From: Corynebacterium rhinophilum
GTDB taxonomy: Bacteria > Actinomycetota > Actinomycetes > Mycobacteriales > Mycobacteriaceae
Length of the DNA stretch: 48,040 nt
Direction: 5' to 3'
Assembly: GCF_030227225.1 (NCBI RefSeq)
Contig: NZ_JASPHQ010000019.1
Location: 1 to 48,040 of the forward strand
Position 1 is the stretch's first letter. The number at the start of each line of letters is the position of its first letter. The translations under genes were made by a program, and so were the position numbers. Under the pieces are notes generated by a model, which saw only the letters and a list, made by a program, of their open reading frames with translations, did no database searches and was not told the origin of the DNA. Below are positions 27,821 through 36,192 of this stretch, piece after piece.

Positions 27821-27926
27821 AGCGTGTCAAGTTGTTTGTGTGTGGGGTTGGATTATAGGTATTTGTCGAAGCAGTCGGGGAAGGCTACGGCCAGGTTCCA
27901 GATACACCACACTAATGGACGCAACC
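27820..27926 (-). mobile_element. Internally deleted IS256-B (both ends only, ~107 bp)
   Basis: It begins GAGCGTGTCAAGTTGTTTG, identical to the end at 47896, and contains the complement of the transposase C-terminus (..FDKYL stop, ~27852 onward). After about 45 bp it jumps straight to the other end, CAGATACACCAC...GGACGCAACC, as at 66-93. Nearly the whole transposase is missing, so this is a MITE-like or deletion derivative. It sits inside IS3 OrfB. Confidence 0.8.
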
Positions 27927-27934
27927 GGGGCACT

Positions 27935-28204
27935 TCACTTCTTCCGTCTCTCGATGAGTAAAGATCCCATTACAGATACAGCAAAAGCATAAACCGTGAC
28001 AGCAATGAGCTCACCGATTGAAGAGGCTTGGGAACCGTCCTTGACTATTAGTGCCAGAATAATAAGAGCTGGAATGGCCCAAAATACCGCCACAGTAGCA
28101 GCGATACGTGATCGTCCCGGTTCCTCAGGCGTGCGAATAGCTGCTAACCCCGCACAGATTGAAAAACCTAGCACGAATAGCACAAAAATTGGCCAGCTAT
28201 GCAT
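27935..28204 (-). CDS. Small three-span membrane protein next to a secreted protein (immunity-like candidate)
   Basis: 89 aa with hydrophobic spans at ~4-23, ~35-55 and ~62-83 and a charged C-terminal ERRKK. It follows the secreted-protein gene by 15 bp with its own AAAAGGAC site, so the two are co-transcribed. I do not recognise the family. Size, topology and position match small immunity proteins that accompany bacteriocins, but nothing in the residues proves this. Its stop lies only 9 bp from the IS256 remnant, so the operon may have been cut downstream. Confidence 0.65.
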   Translation of the reverse strand: MHSWPIFVLFVLGFSICAGLAAIRTPEEPGRSRIAATVAVFWAIPALIILALIVKDGSQASSIGELIAVTVYAFAVSVMGSLLIERRKK

Positions 28205-28219
28205 ATACGGTAGTCCTTT

Positions 28220-28723
28220 TTATTTCTTGCGAACGTGGTCCAAGTAGAACTTAACTGTAGCGTTCATAATTTTCTGCTTCACACTTGTGGGGACTAAGCT
28301 CCAAGCACCTTTACCGATCGTGCCACCTGCACAGCTAAAGATAGCGTTTTTGACATAGTCGCCGCCACCTTCCCCACGATTCACAAGGTCCACCAAAAGA
28401 GAAGTCGGAATACTGGATAAAGCACCAGACGCACACCAGGCAACCGCTGAAATGGCTACGCCAGCGATCACCGGAAGAGCGCGTTCCCCATTATTTGCGT
28501 CTACCTGCGCCCTATTAAATTCTTTAATCGCTTCGGAGCCGAGGTAGTCATGAATCTCCTCGATCTGCTCTTGCGTTGGAGCGGGACCGGTCGTAGTGTA
28601 TTCCGTTTGACTTTCCATAAAAGCACTCTTCGACAATGGTGCTGCCTGTGCAACAGTCATTAAAGTTGTAGGCAAAGAGAGCGCCAGACAAAACGCGGCC
28701 GCACGAGTTTTCAAACGCGACAT
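28220..28723 (-). CDS. Secreted bacteriocin-like protein of unknown family
   Basis: 167 aa with a classic Sec signal peptide: basic MSRLKTR, hydrophobic AAAFCLALSLPTTLMTV, and AQA-AP cleavage near residue 28. The mature ~139 aa have an acidic front (ESQTEY..PTQEQIEEIHDYLGSE), a small-residue hydrophobic centre (PVIAGVAISAVAWCASGALS), and a Gly-rich segment CAGGTIGKGAWSL ending in a basic helix. Two mature cysteines could pair. The shape, the adjacent small membrane protein and the IS-rich setting resemble bacteriocin-immunity pairs, but no toxin family is identified. RBS GGGAG lies 5 bp before ATG, and an AT-rich promoter region at 28740-28790. Confidence 0.65.
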   Translation of the reverse strand: MSRLKTRAAAFCLALSLPTTLMTVAQAAPLSKSAFMESQTEYTTTGPAPTQEQIEEIHDYLGSEAIKEFNRAQVDANNGERALPVIAGVAISAVAWCASGALSSIPTSLLVDLVNRGEGGGDYVKNAIFSCAGGTIGKGAWSLVPTSVKQKIMNATVKFYLDHVRKK

Positions 28724-28800
28724 CGTACTCCCAAAAAATTGACTTCAGATACGCGCATAAATATACAGCTCGAAGCAGATAATGCAACAGGGAGACTGAA

Positions 28801-28847
28801 GTGTCCCAGCTTTTGTTCCGTTTGAGTGGCTGGGAAAACTGGGACAC
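28801..28847. repeat. 47-bp palindromic element
   Basis: The terminal arms GTGTCCCAG and CTGGGACAC are perfect inverted repeats, extended imperfectly inward (CTTTT/AAAA). The interior TTGTTCCGTTTGA is shared with 47446-47491. It may be fused IS ends or a tiny non-autonomous element. The rest of 28848-29010 shows no gene I can support. Confidence 0.7.
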
Positions 28848-29014
28848 TTTACTTATCGATGCATACCCCCTCCTGACCGGTTGCGCTCATGGAATTTGCT
28901 CACCTGCAAGAGGCCGATCGTGGTTACTACCGCCGGAAAAACATCAGCCCCACACAAAAACCCACTTCCCCTTGTACTACTAAATCCGAGGTAGCCACAG
29001 CGGCAAGACGCACA

Positions 29015-29060
29015 AAAGCGGCCCTTTCCTCCTTATCTTTTTGAGGTAAAGGGCCGCTTT
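29015..29060. terminator. Terminator of the DUF5926 gene
   Basis: AAAGCGGCCCTTT (29015-29027) and AAAGGGCCGCTTT (29048-29060) form a 13-bp perfect stem, with further CCTC/GAGG pairing inside. It lies 13 bp beyond the stop at 29073 and can act in both directions. Confidence 0.85.
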
Positions 29061-29072
29061 GGTGTGGTGCGT

Positions 29073-29993
29073 TTAGCGCAACGTCACCTGGCGGGACTTG
29101 ATGTTTTCTAGCTGCTTGCGCTCTTCTGCGTTCAATTGCGCGTCATTGGAGATTTCTTCTTCCAAGGCCTTATCTACGCCCGCGAGCTTGTCCTCATAAG
29201 AAGAGTAATCAACCTCGGGCTGCACGTCAAAGACGGGAGCGATGAGTCCGTGGGTGCGGAAGACTCCGGCGAACTTGGTGTCCTCGCCCAGGTTCAGCTC
29301 GCCGCGCGCGGCGACTCGCGCCAGGGCGTTGAGGAATGCGGCCTCATCGTCGTTCGGGCGCACCCAGCGCACGTGCGCTTTGCCGCCGCCGGCATTGGCC
29401 CAAAAGGCGGTACCGGTAATGTCCTTGCCCACCTGGTGGGATTCGATGACCGAGTCATTGGCGGCGCGCATGGACTGCGATACCTCAGGGGTGACCTGCG
29501 CGCCTTCCGGAATCCACCAGCTGAAGTCCTGGTGAACTTCGATGTCGAGGGTGGTTGCGGCATCGATAAGCTCACTAAGCTCTGGCTGCGAACCATCGGC
29601 CGCGGTCGATTCCAAGGTAGAGCCTGGCTCGTTGTTCTTTACCCAGTTCAGGGCGAAGGCCAGATCCCGGCCGGGGTTATGAGTGTGGGACTGCACCTGC
29701 AGTGCCACAAAAGCATCGCCGCCGAATTCCTCATCGCGGATCAGCGCCGCGGTGGCGCCCGGGAGGACGGTAGAGACGTAGACGTTCCTATCGCAGCCCT
29801 TCACGTCGAGCTTCGCAAAAGCGGAGGGCACGAACTCTTGCATGGCAACGAGGGAAGCCTCCGCCGCAAGGCCGCTATAGGGGCGTGGGTCCTTTTCTAG
29901 GGCGGCGCGCTCTTTGGCGCGGGCAGCAAGCTTCGCCTGACGGCGGGACATGCCCTCAGGCAGGTCTTCTTGTTTCTTTTTCTTCTTGGCCAT
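29073..29993 (-). CDS. DUF5926 family protein
   Basis: 306 aa, actinobacterial family of unknown function. A lysine-rich start (MAKKKKKQEDLPEGMSRRQ) precedes RPYSGLAAEASLVAMQEFVPSA and a mixed alpha/beta body (VLPGATAALIRDEEFGGDAFVALQVQS). The C-terminus EEISNDAQLNAEERKQLENI is helical and charged. No signal peptide or membrane segment. It lies 20 bp downstream of the glycerophosphodiesterase gene in the same direction. Confidence 0.72.
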   Translation of the reverse strand: MAKKKKKQEDLPEGMSRRQAKLAARAKERAALEKDPRPYSGLAAEASLVAMQEFVPSAFAKLDVKGCDRNVYVSTVLPGATAALIRDEEFGGDAFVALQVQSHTHNPGRDLAFALNWVKNNEPGSTLESTAADGSQPELSELIDAATTLDIEVHQDFSWWIPEGAQVTPEVSQSMRAANDSVIESHQVGKDITGTAFWANAGGGKAHVRWVRPNDDEAAFLNALARVAARGELNLGEDTKFAGVFRTHGLIAPVFDVQPEVDYSSYEDKLAGVDKALEEEISNDAQLNAEERKQLENIKSRQVTLR

Positions 29994-30013
29994 GCCTCCA
30001 AGATACCTGCTTT

Positions 30014-30718
30014 CTACAGCTCAATAGCGCGCAGGGCCACCTCCGGCTGATTGGTGGCAAGCATGTCCACGCCATTGGACCAGGCCCACTTCATGTCCTC
30101 CGGCTTATCAACGGTCCACATATACGTGGGCAAACCCTGCGCACCGATAATGGCCGCCTGCATCTTGGCGCGCAGCAGGGAAACCCCCAGGGCGCTCGGC
30201 CGCGACCACATGAAATCCGAGCGATTGAAATGGCGTTCCCAATCTCGGCGCAGGTAAATGCGGTCAATATGCGGTGCCAAAATTTTCATGCGCCGGATGG
30301 CCTTATGGGAAAAGGAAATAACGTGAAGGCGCGGATCCTCATCAAGCCCGGCGGCGCGCAGTCGTTCCATGACCCGCTTTTCCAAGGCGCTACCTTGCCC
30401 AGAGGGGTGCTTGGTTTCAATATAAAGGTGGTGAGGCTTGTCCTCCAGCATGGCCAAGAGGTCATCGAGAAGCATCATGCGCTGCCCCTTGCCGATGTCG
30501 ACCTCGCTCAGCTCCCGCCAGTCCATCGCCGAAACTCGCCCGGCGCGCCCCGTCGTTCGCTCCAAGCTGGGATCGTGCTGGACTACCACCTTGCCGTCGC
30601 GGCTTAACCGCACATCGCACTCCACGCCATGGATAGGAAGCTCCATGGCCTTTTCAAAAGCTAAGGGGGATAGCTCCGGGTATTTTCCGGAATATCCCCT
30701 ATGCGCGACGATGTGCAC
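30014..30718 (-). CDS. glpQ: Glycerophosphodiester phosphodiesterase
   Basis: 234 aa GDPD-family enzyme that releases glycerol-3-phosphate from glycerophosphodiesters. Motifs: VAHRGYSGKYPE with the catalytic His/Arg, IHGVECDVRLSRDG with the metal-binding Glu/Asp, VVQHDPSLERTT with the second His, and IETKHPSG. No signal peptide, so it is the cytosolic (UgpQ-like) form. The GTG start overlaps the ldh stop by one base, implying coupling with ldh. Its product could enter GlpD. Confidence 0.9.
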   Translation of the reverse strand: MHIVAHRGYSGKYPELSPLAFEKAMELPIHGVECDVRLSRDGKVVVQHDPSLERTTGRAGRVSAMDWRELSEVDIGKGQRMMLLDDLLAMLEDKPHHLYIETKHPSGQGSALEKRVMERLRAAGLDEDPRLHVISFSHKAIRRMKILAPHIDRIYLRRDWERHFNRSDFMWSRPSALGVSLLRAKMQAAIIGAQGLPTYMWTVDKPEDMKWAWSNGVDMLATNQPEVALRAIEL

Positions 30719-31665
30719 TAGCCAAAGAACTTTTCTTTGATGTCATTGAGCGTCTTTGCAGAAGCGTCGAAGCGCTCCTTTTCGTGCTCGTTGAGCTGCA
30801 GTTCTACTGGGCGCACGATGCCGGTGCGGTTCACGATGGCCGCGGTGCCGATGTAGAGGTCCTCCACGCCGTACTCGCCCTGCAGGTAAGCAGAGACGGG
30901 AAGCGCCACGTCCTGGTTCTGGATGATCGCGGCGGTAATGCGTGCAAGCCCCATGCCGATGCCGTAGGAGGTCGAGCCCTTTGCATCGATAATGGAGTAG
31001 GCGGCGTCGCGGGTTTCTTCAAAGATCTTTTCAATGCGCTCGGCGTATTCCGGATCCTTTTCCAGCTTCTGCGAAAGCGGCACACCGGCAACATTCGCGG
31101 TGGAGACGGCCGGTAGCTCAGAATCGCCGTGCTCACCAATGATGTAAGCGTGTACGGACTTCGGTGCCACGCCTTCCAATTCACCCAGCATGTAGCGGAA
31201 GCGCGCGGAGTCCAGAATCGTACCGGAGCCGATGACCCGCTTGTGGTCAAAGCCGGAGGCCTTCCATACCGCGTAGGTCAGGATATCGACCGGGTTGGAG
31301 GCGACTAGGAAGATGCCGTCGAAGTCATTAGCAATGACATCCGCGACGATGCTGTTCATGATCTTGACGTTCTTATCCACCAGGTCAAGGCGGGTTTCAC
31401 TGGGCTTTTGGGCAGCGCCGGCACAGATGACGACCATGTCAGCGTCCGCGCAATCCGCGTAGGTGCCCTTGGTGACGCGGGTGCGCTGTGGCGACCAGAC
31501 TACGCCGTGGTTGAGGTCCATGACATTGCCTTCCAGCTTCCGCTCATCGATGTCGATGATGGCCAGGTGGTCGACGATGCTCTGGTTGACCAGTGCGTAG
31601 GCGTAAGCGACTCCCACGTCACCCGCGCCAATGAGAACGACTTTATTTCCTACATGCTTTGCCAT
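30718..31665 (-). CDS. ldh: L-lactate dehydrogenase
   Basis: 315 aa NAD-dependent enzyme reducing pyruvate to lactate. The Rossmann motif [54 protein letters not shown], and the active-site histidine in [12 protein letters not shown] are all present. ATG 31665 (MAKHVGNK) matches the family better than the longer frame to 31680. The gene is divergent from the membrane hydrolase. Confidence 0.96.
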   Translation of the reverse strand: MAKHVGNKVVLIGAGDVGVAYAYALVNQSIVDHLAIIDIDERKLEGNVMDLNHGVVWSPQRTRVTKGTYADCADADMVVICAGAAQKPSETRLDLVDKNVKIMNSIVADVIANDFDGIFLVASNPVDILTYAVWKASGFDHKRVIGSGTILDSARFRYMLGELEGVAPKSVHAYIIGEHGDSELPAVSTANVAGVPLSQKLEKDPEYAERIEKIFEETRDAAYSIIDAKGSTSYGIGMGLARITAAIIQNQDVALPVSAYLQGEYGVEDLYIGTAAIVNRTGIVRPVELQLNEHEKERFDASAKTLNDIKEKFFG

Positions 31666-31752
31666 AACCCCATTGTGCAACGCTTAGCGGGGTTTTGCAT
31701 GCGGATTGTTTCACACTGCGCAACGGAACATGTTCTGGGATAATGGGCAACC

Positions 31753-33495
31753 ATGAAACGCGCCTTCAGCCGCGCTGCACTAATTTCTCTTGGCGTAGTC
31801 GCGGATCTCACGCCCGTCGTCCGCATGACCAGCCGACAAACGTTGCCGCCTCATATGTCGGCCGGGATTTTAGGCGCAGAGCTGGCCACGTGGGCCGCGG
31901 TATCCCCGTCCCTGCTGCCCCGCCCGTGGTGGGTAACGGCGGCAAATGTATCTATCGGGCAGGCCATCGGGCACCTCGGGGCGGCCTCGACGAGCTTTGT
32001 GCTCAACCGGCTGGGCAAACGCCCGCAAGACCGTTTGGGCCCGCAACACCGCCAAATCTTGCACTTAGCTATTGGCGCCGGCACCGCCTTCAACGCGGCG
32101 CTCTCGCTGCGCAACCAGGAAAAGCAGGCGGGTCTGGTCAATAAGCAATTGGTTCGCGGTCCGGCTACCGCGGCCATCGGCCTAGCCGCCGGCACCGCCG
32201 GATACGGCGCCCTGCTCTTGGTAGGCGAGGCCGCACAACTAACCGTGACCAAGTTATCGCGTCAATTGGGTCGCTGGGTTCCAGCACTCGTGGCCTGGCC
32301 GGTCGTCACCGCAGGTCTAACCTTGGCCGCGGTGAGGCTATCGGACCGCGTGGTATTCCGTCGCTGGATCCGTTCGCTCTCCCACAAGGCACAGCGCTTA
32401 AACAAGCAAATCTTTCCCGGTACGTCGATGCCCTGGGAGCCGGAGCGCTCCGGCAGCCCATGGTCACTTGAACCTTGGTCCGCGCTGGGGCAACAAGGGC
32501 GGCGTTTTGTCTCTAACGGTCCGCGCGCCCGCGATATTCGCACCGTCACCGGCGCTCCCGCCAAAGAACCCATCCGCATTTATGCCGGCTATATCCCAGG
32601 GCGCTCCTTTGCCCAAGCGGCGAAGAAGGTGCGCTCAGAATTGCAGCGCACCGGTGCGCTGCGCCGGGATACCATCGTCATTCAGATGCCCGCGGGATCC
32701 GGGTGGATTAATAACTGGGGCGCGAGCTCCTATGAGTTTTTGACCGCCGGTGATTGCGTCACCGTCACCATGCAGTATTCCTACCTGCCCTCGGTTTTTG
32801 CCTACCTCGTGGATAAAAACGCGCCCAAGCGCGCCGCGGCCGAGCTCATTTCCGTGGTGCAAGAAGAAATTGACAAGCTCCCAGAAGAAGACCGCCCGCG
32901 TCTCTACCTTGCGGGAGAATCCCTGGGCGCCTACGCCATTATGGAAAACTTCCAGAACAAGGAAGAACTTCTCGCCGCCTGCAGCGGCGCGGTCTTTTCT
33001 GGCCCGCCGCGGATGACGCGCTTTACCCAGCGCCTGCGCCGCGATATCGGCTCGCTCGAGCGGCTCCCCGTCATCGATGGCGGACAACACGTCCGCTTTG
33101 TTGCCCACCCGGAGCACTCGCGCCGCGATGCCTTTGGCAACGATTTTTCCTCGAGCTGGCGCCGGCCCCGCGTGCTCATTGCCCAGCATGCCTCCGATGC
33201 CATCGTGTGGTGGGACCTAAACCTAATGTTCCGCCGCCCCACCTGGATGCATGAACCCCAACCGGAAACACTCCGGGCGGATACGCTCCGCCACCTGCGC
33301 TGGGCGCCGTTTATTACTTGGTGGCAGATTGGCCTAGACCAGATCAACTCCCTAAACGTCCCTGGTGGCCACGGGCATAACTATTTTCAGGAGATGCTCT
33401 GGTACTGGAACGAGGTCCTAGGCTCCCAATCGCGCCTGAACCTCACTCCAAAATTAGCCGGAAAAATCGCCGGATTTATCCGCCTCGACGCCTAA
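31753..33495 (+). CDS. Actinobacterial membrane alpha/beta hydrolase (PF10081/PF15420 type)
   Basis: 580 aa. The N-terminal ~200 residues contain about four hydrophobic spans (SAGILGAELATWAAVSPSLL; LVAWPVVTAGLTLAAVRLS). The cytosolic or extracellular catalytic half has IYAGYIPGRSFAQAAKKVR, QMPAGSGWINNWGASSYEFL, and the nucleophile elbow LYLAGESLGAYAIM (Ser in GESLG). Then HVRFVAHPEHSRRDAFGNDF and a C-terminal PGGHGHNYFQEM with a histidine. The substrate is unknown. Converges with msrA, overlapping 4 bp. Confidence 0.85.
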   Translation: MKRAFSRAALISLGVVADLTPVVRMTSRQTLPPHMSAGILGAELATWAAVSPSLLPRPWWVTAANVSIGQAIGHLGAASTSFVLNRLGKRPQDRLGPQHRQILHLAIGAGTAFNAALSLRNQEKQAGLVNKQLVRGPATAAIGLAAGTAGYGALLLVGEAAQLTVTKLSRQLGRWVPALVAWPVVTAGLTLAAVRLSDRVVFRRWIRSLSHKAQRLNKQIFPGTSMPWEPERSGSPWSLEPWSALGQQGRRFVSNGPRARDIRTVTGAPAKEPIRIYAGYIPGRSFAQAAKKVRSELQRTGALRRDTIVIQMPAGSGWINNWGASSYEFLTAGDCVTVTMQYSYLPSVFAYLVDKNAPKRAAAELISVVQEEIDKLPEEDRPRLYLAGESLGAYAIMENFQNKEELLAACSGAVFSGPPRMTRFTQRLRRDIGSLERLPVIDGGQHVRFVAHPEHSRRDAFGNDFSSSWRRPRVLIAQHASDAIVWWDLNLMFRRPTWMHEPQPETLRADTLRHLRWAPFITWWQIGLDQINSLNVPGGHGHNYFQEMLWYWNEVLGSQSRLNLTPKLAGKIAGFIRLDA

Positions 33496-34139
33496 TCGCA
33501 CTTCACACCAGTGCTGTGGTGCGGGCAGTACCCGTTCGGCACCTTGTGCAGGTACTGCTGGTGCTCGTCTTCGGCCAGGTAGTACTCGCCAGAGTCCGTA
33601 TCAGCTAAGCGTTTTACTTCGGTCGTGGTTTCCCCAAAACCAAATTCTTTGAGCTTATCCGCGTAGCTATCCACGATTTTTTGGATCTCTTCCCGCTCTT
33701 CTTCAGTACGGGGATAAAACGCGGAACGGTACTGCGTGCCCACGTCATTTCCCTGGCGGAAGCCCTGCGTCGGATCGTGGGCTTCCAGGGCCTTCACCAC
33801 GAGCTCGCGCAAGGAGATCTTCTCTGGGTCGTAGGTAACTTCCACGGTTTCTGCATGGTTTGTTTGCCCGCGGCAGACCTCATAATACGTGGGGTTCGGG
33901 GTGGTGCCGCCGGCGTAGCCCACAGATGTGGACTCGACGCCATCGGTCTCCCAAAACATCTTTTCCGCACCCCAGAAACAGCCCAGGGCAATCAAAATCG
34001 ATTTCTGGCCGTCCTTCCACGGGCCGGTAATTGGGGTATTCAGCACCGCGTGCGGGGCGGGGTCCAAGACCGGCTCGCTGCGGCCCGGCAATGCATCTTC
34101 CGCAGCCACTATCTTCGGTTCTGGTTTAAACATCCACAT
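33492..34139 (-). CDS. msrA: Peptide methionine-S-sulfoxide reductase A
   Basis: 215 aa repair enzyme for oxidised methionine. The catalytic motif is ALGCFWGAEKMFW and the family run STSVGYAGGTTPNPTY follows. Resolving cysteines are likely those near the C-terminus (GYCPHHSTGVKCD). A ~40-residue N-terminal extension (MWMFKPEPK...) precedes the core, as in several actinobacterial MsrA. An AAAGGAG site lies 9 nt upstream. Next to sodA, divergently, forming an oxidative stress pair. Confidence 0.95.
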   Translation of the reverse strand: MWMFKPEPKIVAAEDALPGRSEPVLDPAPHAVLNTPITGPWKDGQKSILIALGCFWGAEKMFWETDGVESTSVGYAGGTTPNPTYYEVCRGQTNHAETVEVTYDPEKISLRELVVKALEAHDPTQGFRQGNDVGTQYRSAFYPRTEEEREEIQKIVDSYADKLKEFGFGETTTEVKRLADTDSGEYYLAEDEHQQYLHKVPNGYCPHHSTGVKCD

Positions 34140-34302
34140 CAGTTAAAGCTCCTTTCTCCATTTCCCTAATAACGTTGTACTGGGCAAATAGATTCCCGGG
34201 CCACTAAATATTCGCTGTAATTGCAGATTTCAAATTAATCATGGCGAAATCTTTCGATCGTGCCTATCATCGGGACACGTACCCGAAGAAAGGATTACAC
34301 AA

Positions 34303-34905
34303 ATGGCTGTTTACGAACTTCCTGACCTCCCATACGCATACGATGCACTGGAGCCACACATCTCCGCAGAGATTATGGAGCTCCACCACGACAAGCACCA
34401 CGCAACCTACGTGAAGGGTGCTAACGCTGCCCTCGAGGCACTGGAAGAGGAGCGCAACGGCGAGGCTAACCCAGACCGTATCCGCGCCCTGTCCAAGAAC
34501 TTGGCATTCAACCTGGGTGGCCACACCAACCACTCCATCTTCTGGAAGAACCTGTCCCCGAACGGTGGCGGCCAGCCCACCGGCGAGCTGGCAGAGGCTA
34601 TCGACCGCGACTTCGGTTCCTTCGAGAAGTTCCAGGCACACTTCGCTGGTGCCGCTACCTCCCTGCAGGGTTCCGGCTGGGCAGTGTTGGGTTACGACCA
34701 CATCGCTGACCGCCTGATCATCGAGCAGCTCACCGACCAGCAGGGCAACGTTTCCGTTGACTTCACCCCGCTGCTCATGCTCGATATGTGGGAGCACGCT
34801 TACTACCTGCAGTACAAGAACGTGAAGGCTGACTACGTCAAGGCCGCATGGAACGTCTTCAACTGGGACGACGTTGCAGAGCGTTTCGCTGCAGCTAAGA
34901 AGTAA
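34303..34905 (+). CDS. sodA: Superoxide dismutase (Mn/Fe)
   Basis: 200 aa enzyme converting superoxide to hydrogen peroxide. Metal ligands are visible: His in [13 protein letters not shown], His in [10 protein letters not shown], and Asp/His in [15 protein letters not shown]. Start [14 protein letters not shown] follows AAAGGA with 6-7 nt spacing. A -10-like TATCAT lies near 34263-34268. The codon use is strongly biased, suggesting high expression. Confidence 0.97.
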   Translation: MAVYELPDLPYAYDALEPHISAEIMELHHDKHHATYVKGANAALEALEEERNGEANPDRIRALSKNLAFNLGGHTNHSIFWKNLSPNGGGQPTGELAEAIDRDFGSFEKFQAHFAGAATSLQGSGWAVLGYDHIADRLIIEQLTDQQGNVSVDFTPLLMLDMWEHAYYLQYKNVKADYVKAAWNVFNWDDVAERFAAAKK

Positions 34906-34925
34906 CTTTTAACTTAGTTACTTTC

Positions 34926-34959
34926 TGCCGCCTTTCCTTACTGGAAGGGCGGCATTTTT
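34926..34959 (+). terminator. sodA terminator
   Basis: TGCCGCCTTTCC (34926-34937) pairs with GGAAGGGCGGCA (34943-34954) with one G-T wobble, then TTTTT. It lies 20 bp after the stop. Confidence 0.85.
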
Positions 34960-35030
34960 ATGTTTGCGCTAACCCCATCAAGGGTGTGGCGCAATTTACA
35001 CCGCCGCCTGTGAGGAGAATGCTGGTATGC

Positions 35031-36182
35031 ATGACCAGAAACCGGCGCGCCACCATCGCCATGCTCCTTTTGGGCTTGGCGGTGTTTTCTAGCCTCTATA
35101 CCACCCAAGCAATTTTGCCCACGTTGGTAACGGATATGGGCATCTCACACACTGAGGCGGCCATGACCGTGTCGGCCGCCACCGGCGCGTTAGCCATCTG
35201 CGTGGTTCCGGCGTCCATCCTTTCTGAGCGCTATGGGCGCGGGCGCATCCTCCTCATTTCCGCCATCGCCGCCACCATCCTGGGCCTCGTGGTGCCCCTA
35301 GCCCAAGAAGGCTGGCAGCTCATTGCCCTGCGCGGGCTGCAGGGCGCGATGTTATCTGGTGCTCCGGCGACGGCCATGGCCTGGCTATCAGAAGAGCTCG
35401 AGGATCATGCTTTGCCTAAGGCGATGGGCCTTTATATTGCCGGTAATTCCGTGGGCGGGCTCACCGGCCGCATTATTCCCGCTGGCTTGGTGGAGTTTTC
35501 CTCATGGCGCTGGGCGATGCTCGGTTCCGCCGTGGTCTCCCTGGCCTTTGCCATCACCTGCTGGCTCCTCCTGCCCGCCCAGCGGAATTTTCACCCCAAG
35601 CCAATTCATTTCCGCTCCGAGCTGAGCGCGGTCTTTGGGCACTGGGCAAATAAGGATCTTGCCACACTATTTATCGTTGCCTTTTTATCCATGGGCACGT
35701 TCGTGTCCATGTATAACTTCCTCACCTTCCGCCTGACTGGGGATTTTGGCCTGTCGCCGGCGCTGGCTGGTTTTACCTTCCTGTTTTATCTCTCTGGCAC
35801 GTGGTCCTCGGCTCGGGCGGGCACGCTGGTCGCGCGCATTGGGCACGGAAAAACGATGGTCGGTTCCGCCGCGCTCTTTACCGTGGGCATTATCCTCTGC
35901 GCCGGCAACCTGGCAATGACGCTTATTGGCATGGTGTGCCTGACCATCGGTTTCTTCGCGGTGCACTCCACCGCATCTGGCTGGGTGGGGCAACTGGCCA
36001 CCCACGACCGCGCCGAGGCGTCCTCAATGTACGTTTTCTGCTATTACCTGGGCTCATCCATCGTGGGCGCCTTGGCAGGCGTGCTTTTCGATGCCCTCAC
36101 CTGGCACCAATTCATCGCCTGCTTCGCCGCCTTCGCACTCGCTCTCACGGGGTTGACTTGGACCAAGGTTAAATCCGACTAA
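35031..36182 (+). CDS. Major facilitator superfamily transporter
   Basis: 383 aa with 12 predicted spans. Visible MFS features are the cytosolic loop SERYGRGRILL after span 2 (GxxxDRxGRR-like) and ARIGHGKTM after span 8. ITLPTLVTDM..AAMTVSA-like span 1-2 regions resemble the YnfM/AraJ group of drug and solute exporters. ATG codons at 35019 and 35031 share one GAGGAG site, so the start is uncertain by four codons. Confidence 0.86.
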   Translation: MTRNRRATIAMLLLGLAVFSSLYTTQAILPTLVTDMGISHTEAAMTVSAATGALAICVVPASILSERYGRGRILLISAIAATILGLVVPLAQEGWQLIALRGLQGAMLSGAPATAMAWLSEELEDHALPKAMGLYIAGNSVGGLTGRIIPAGLVEFSSWRWAMLGSAVVSLAFAITCWLLLPAQRNFHPKPIHFRSELSAVFGHWANKDLATLFIVAFLSMGTFVSMYNFLTFRLTGDFGLSPALAGFTFLFYLSGTWSSARAGTLVARIGHGKTMVGSAALFTVGIILCAGNLAMTLIGMVCLTIGFFAVHSTASGWVGQLATHDRAEASSMYVFCYYLGSSIVGALAGVLFDALTWHQFIACFAAFALALTGLTWTKVKSD

Positions 36183-36192
36183 ACTCGGTTTT

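Noticed and set aside
28889..29044. Short plus-strand frame MEFAHLQEADRGYY...
   Set aside because: No domain, no ribosome-binding site, and it runs into the DUF5926 terminator; too weak to call.
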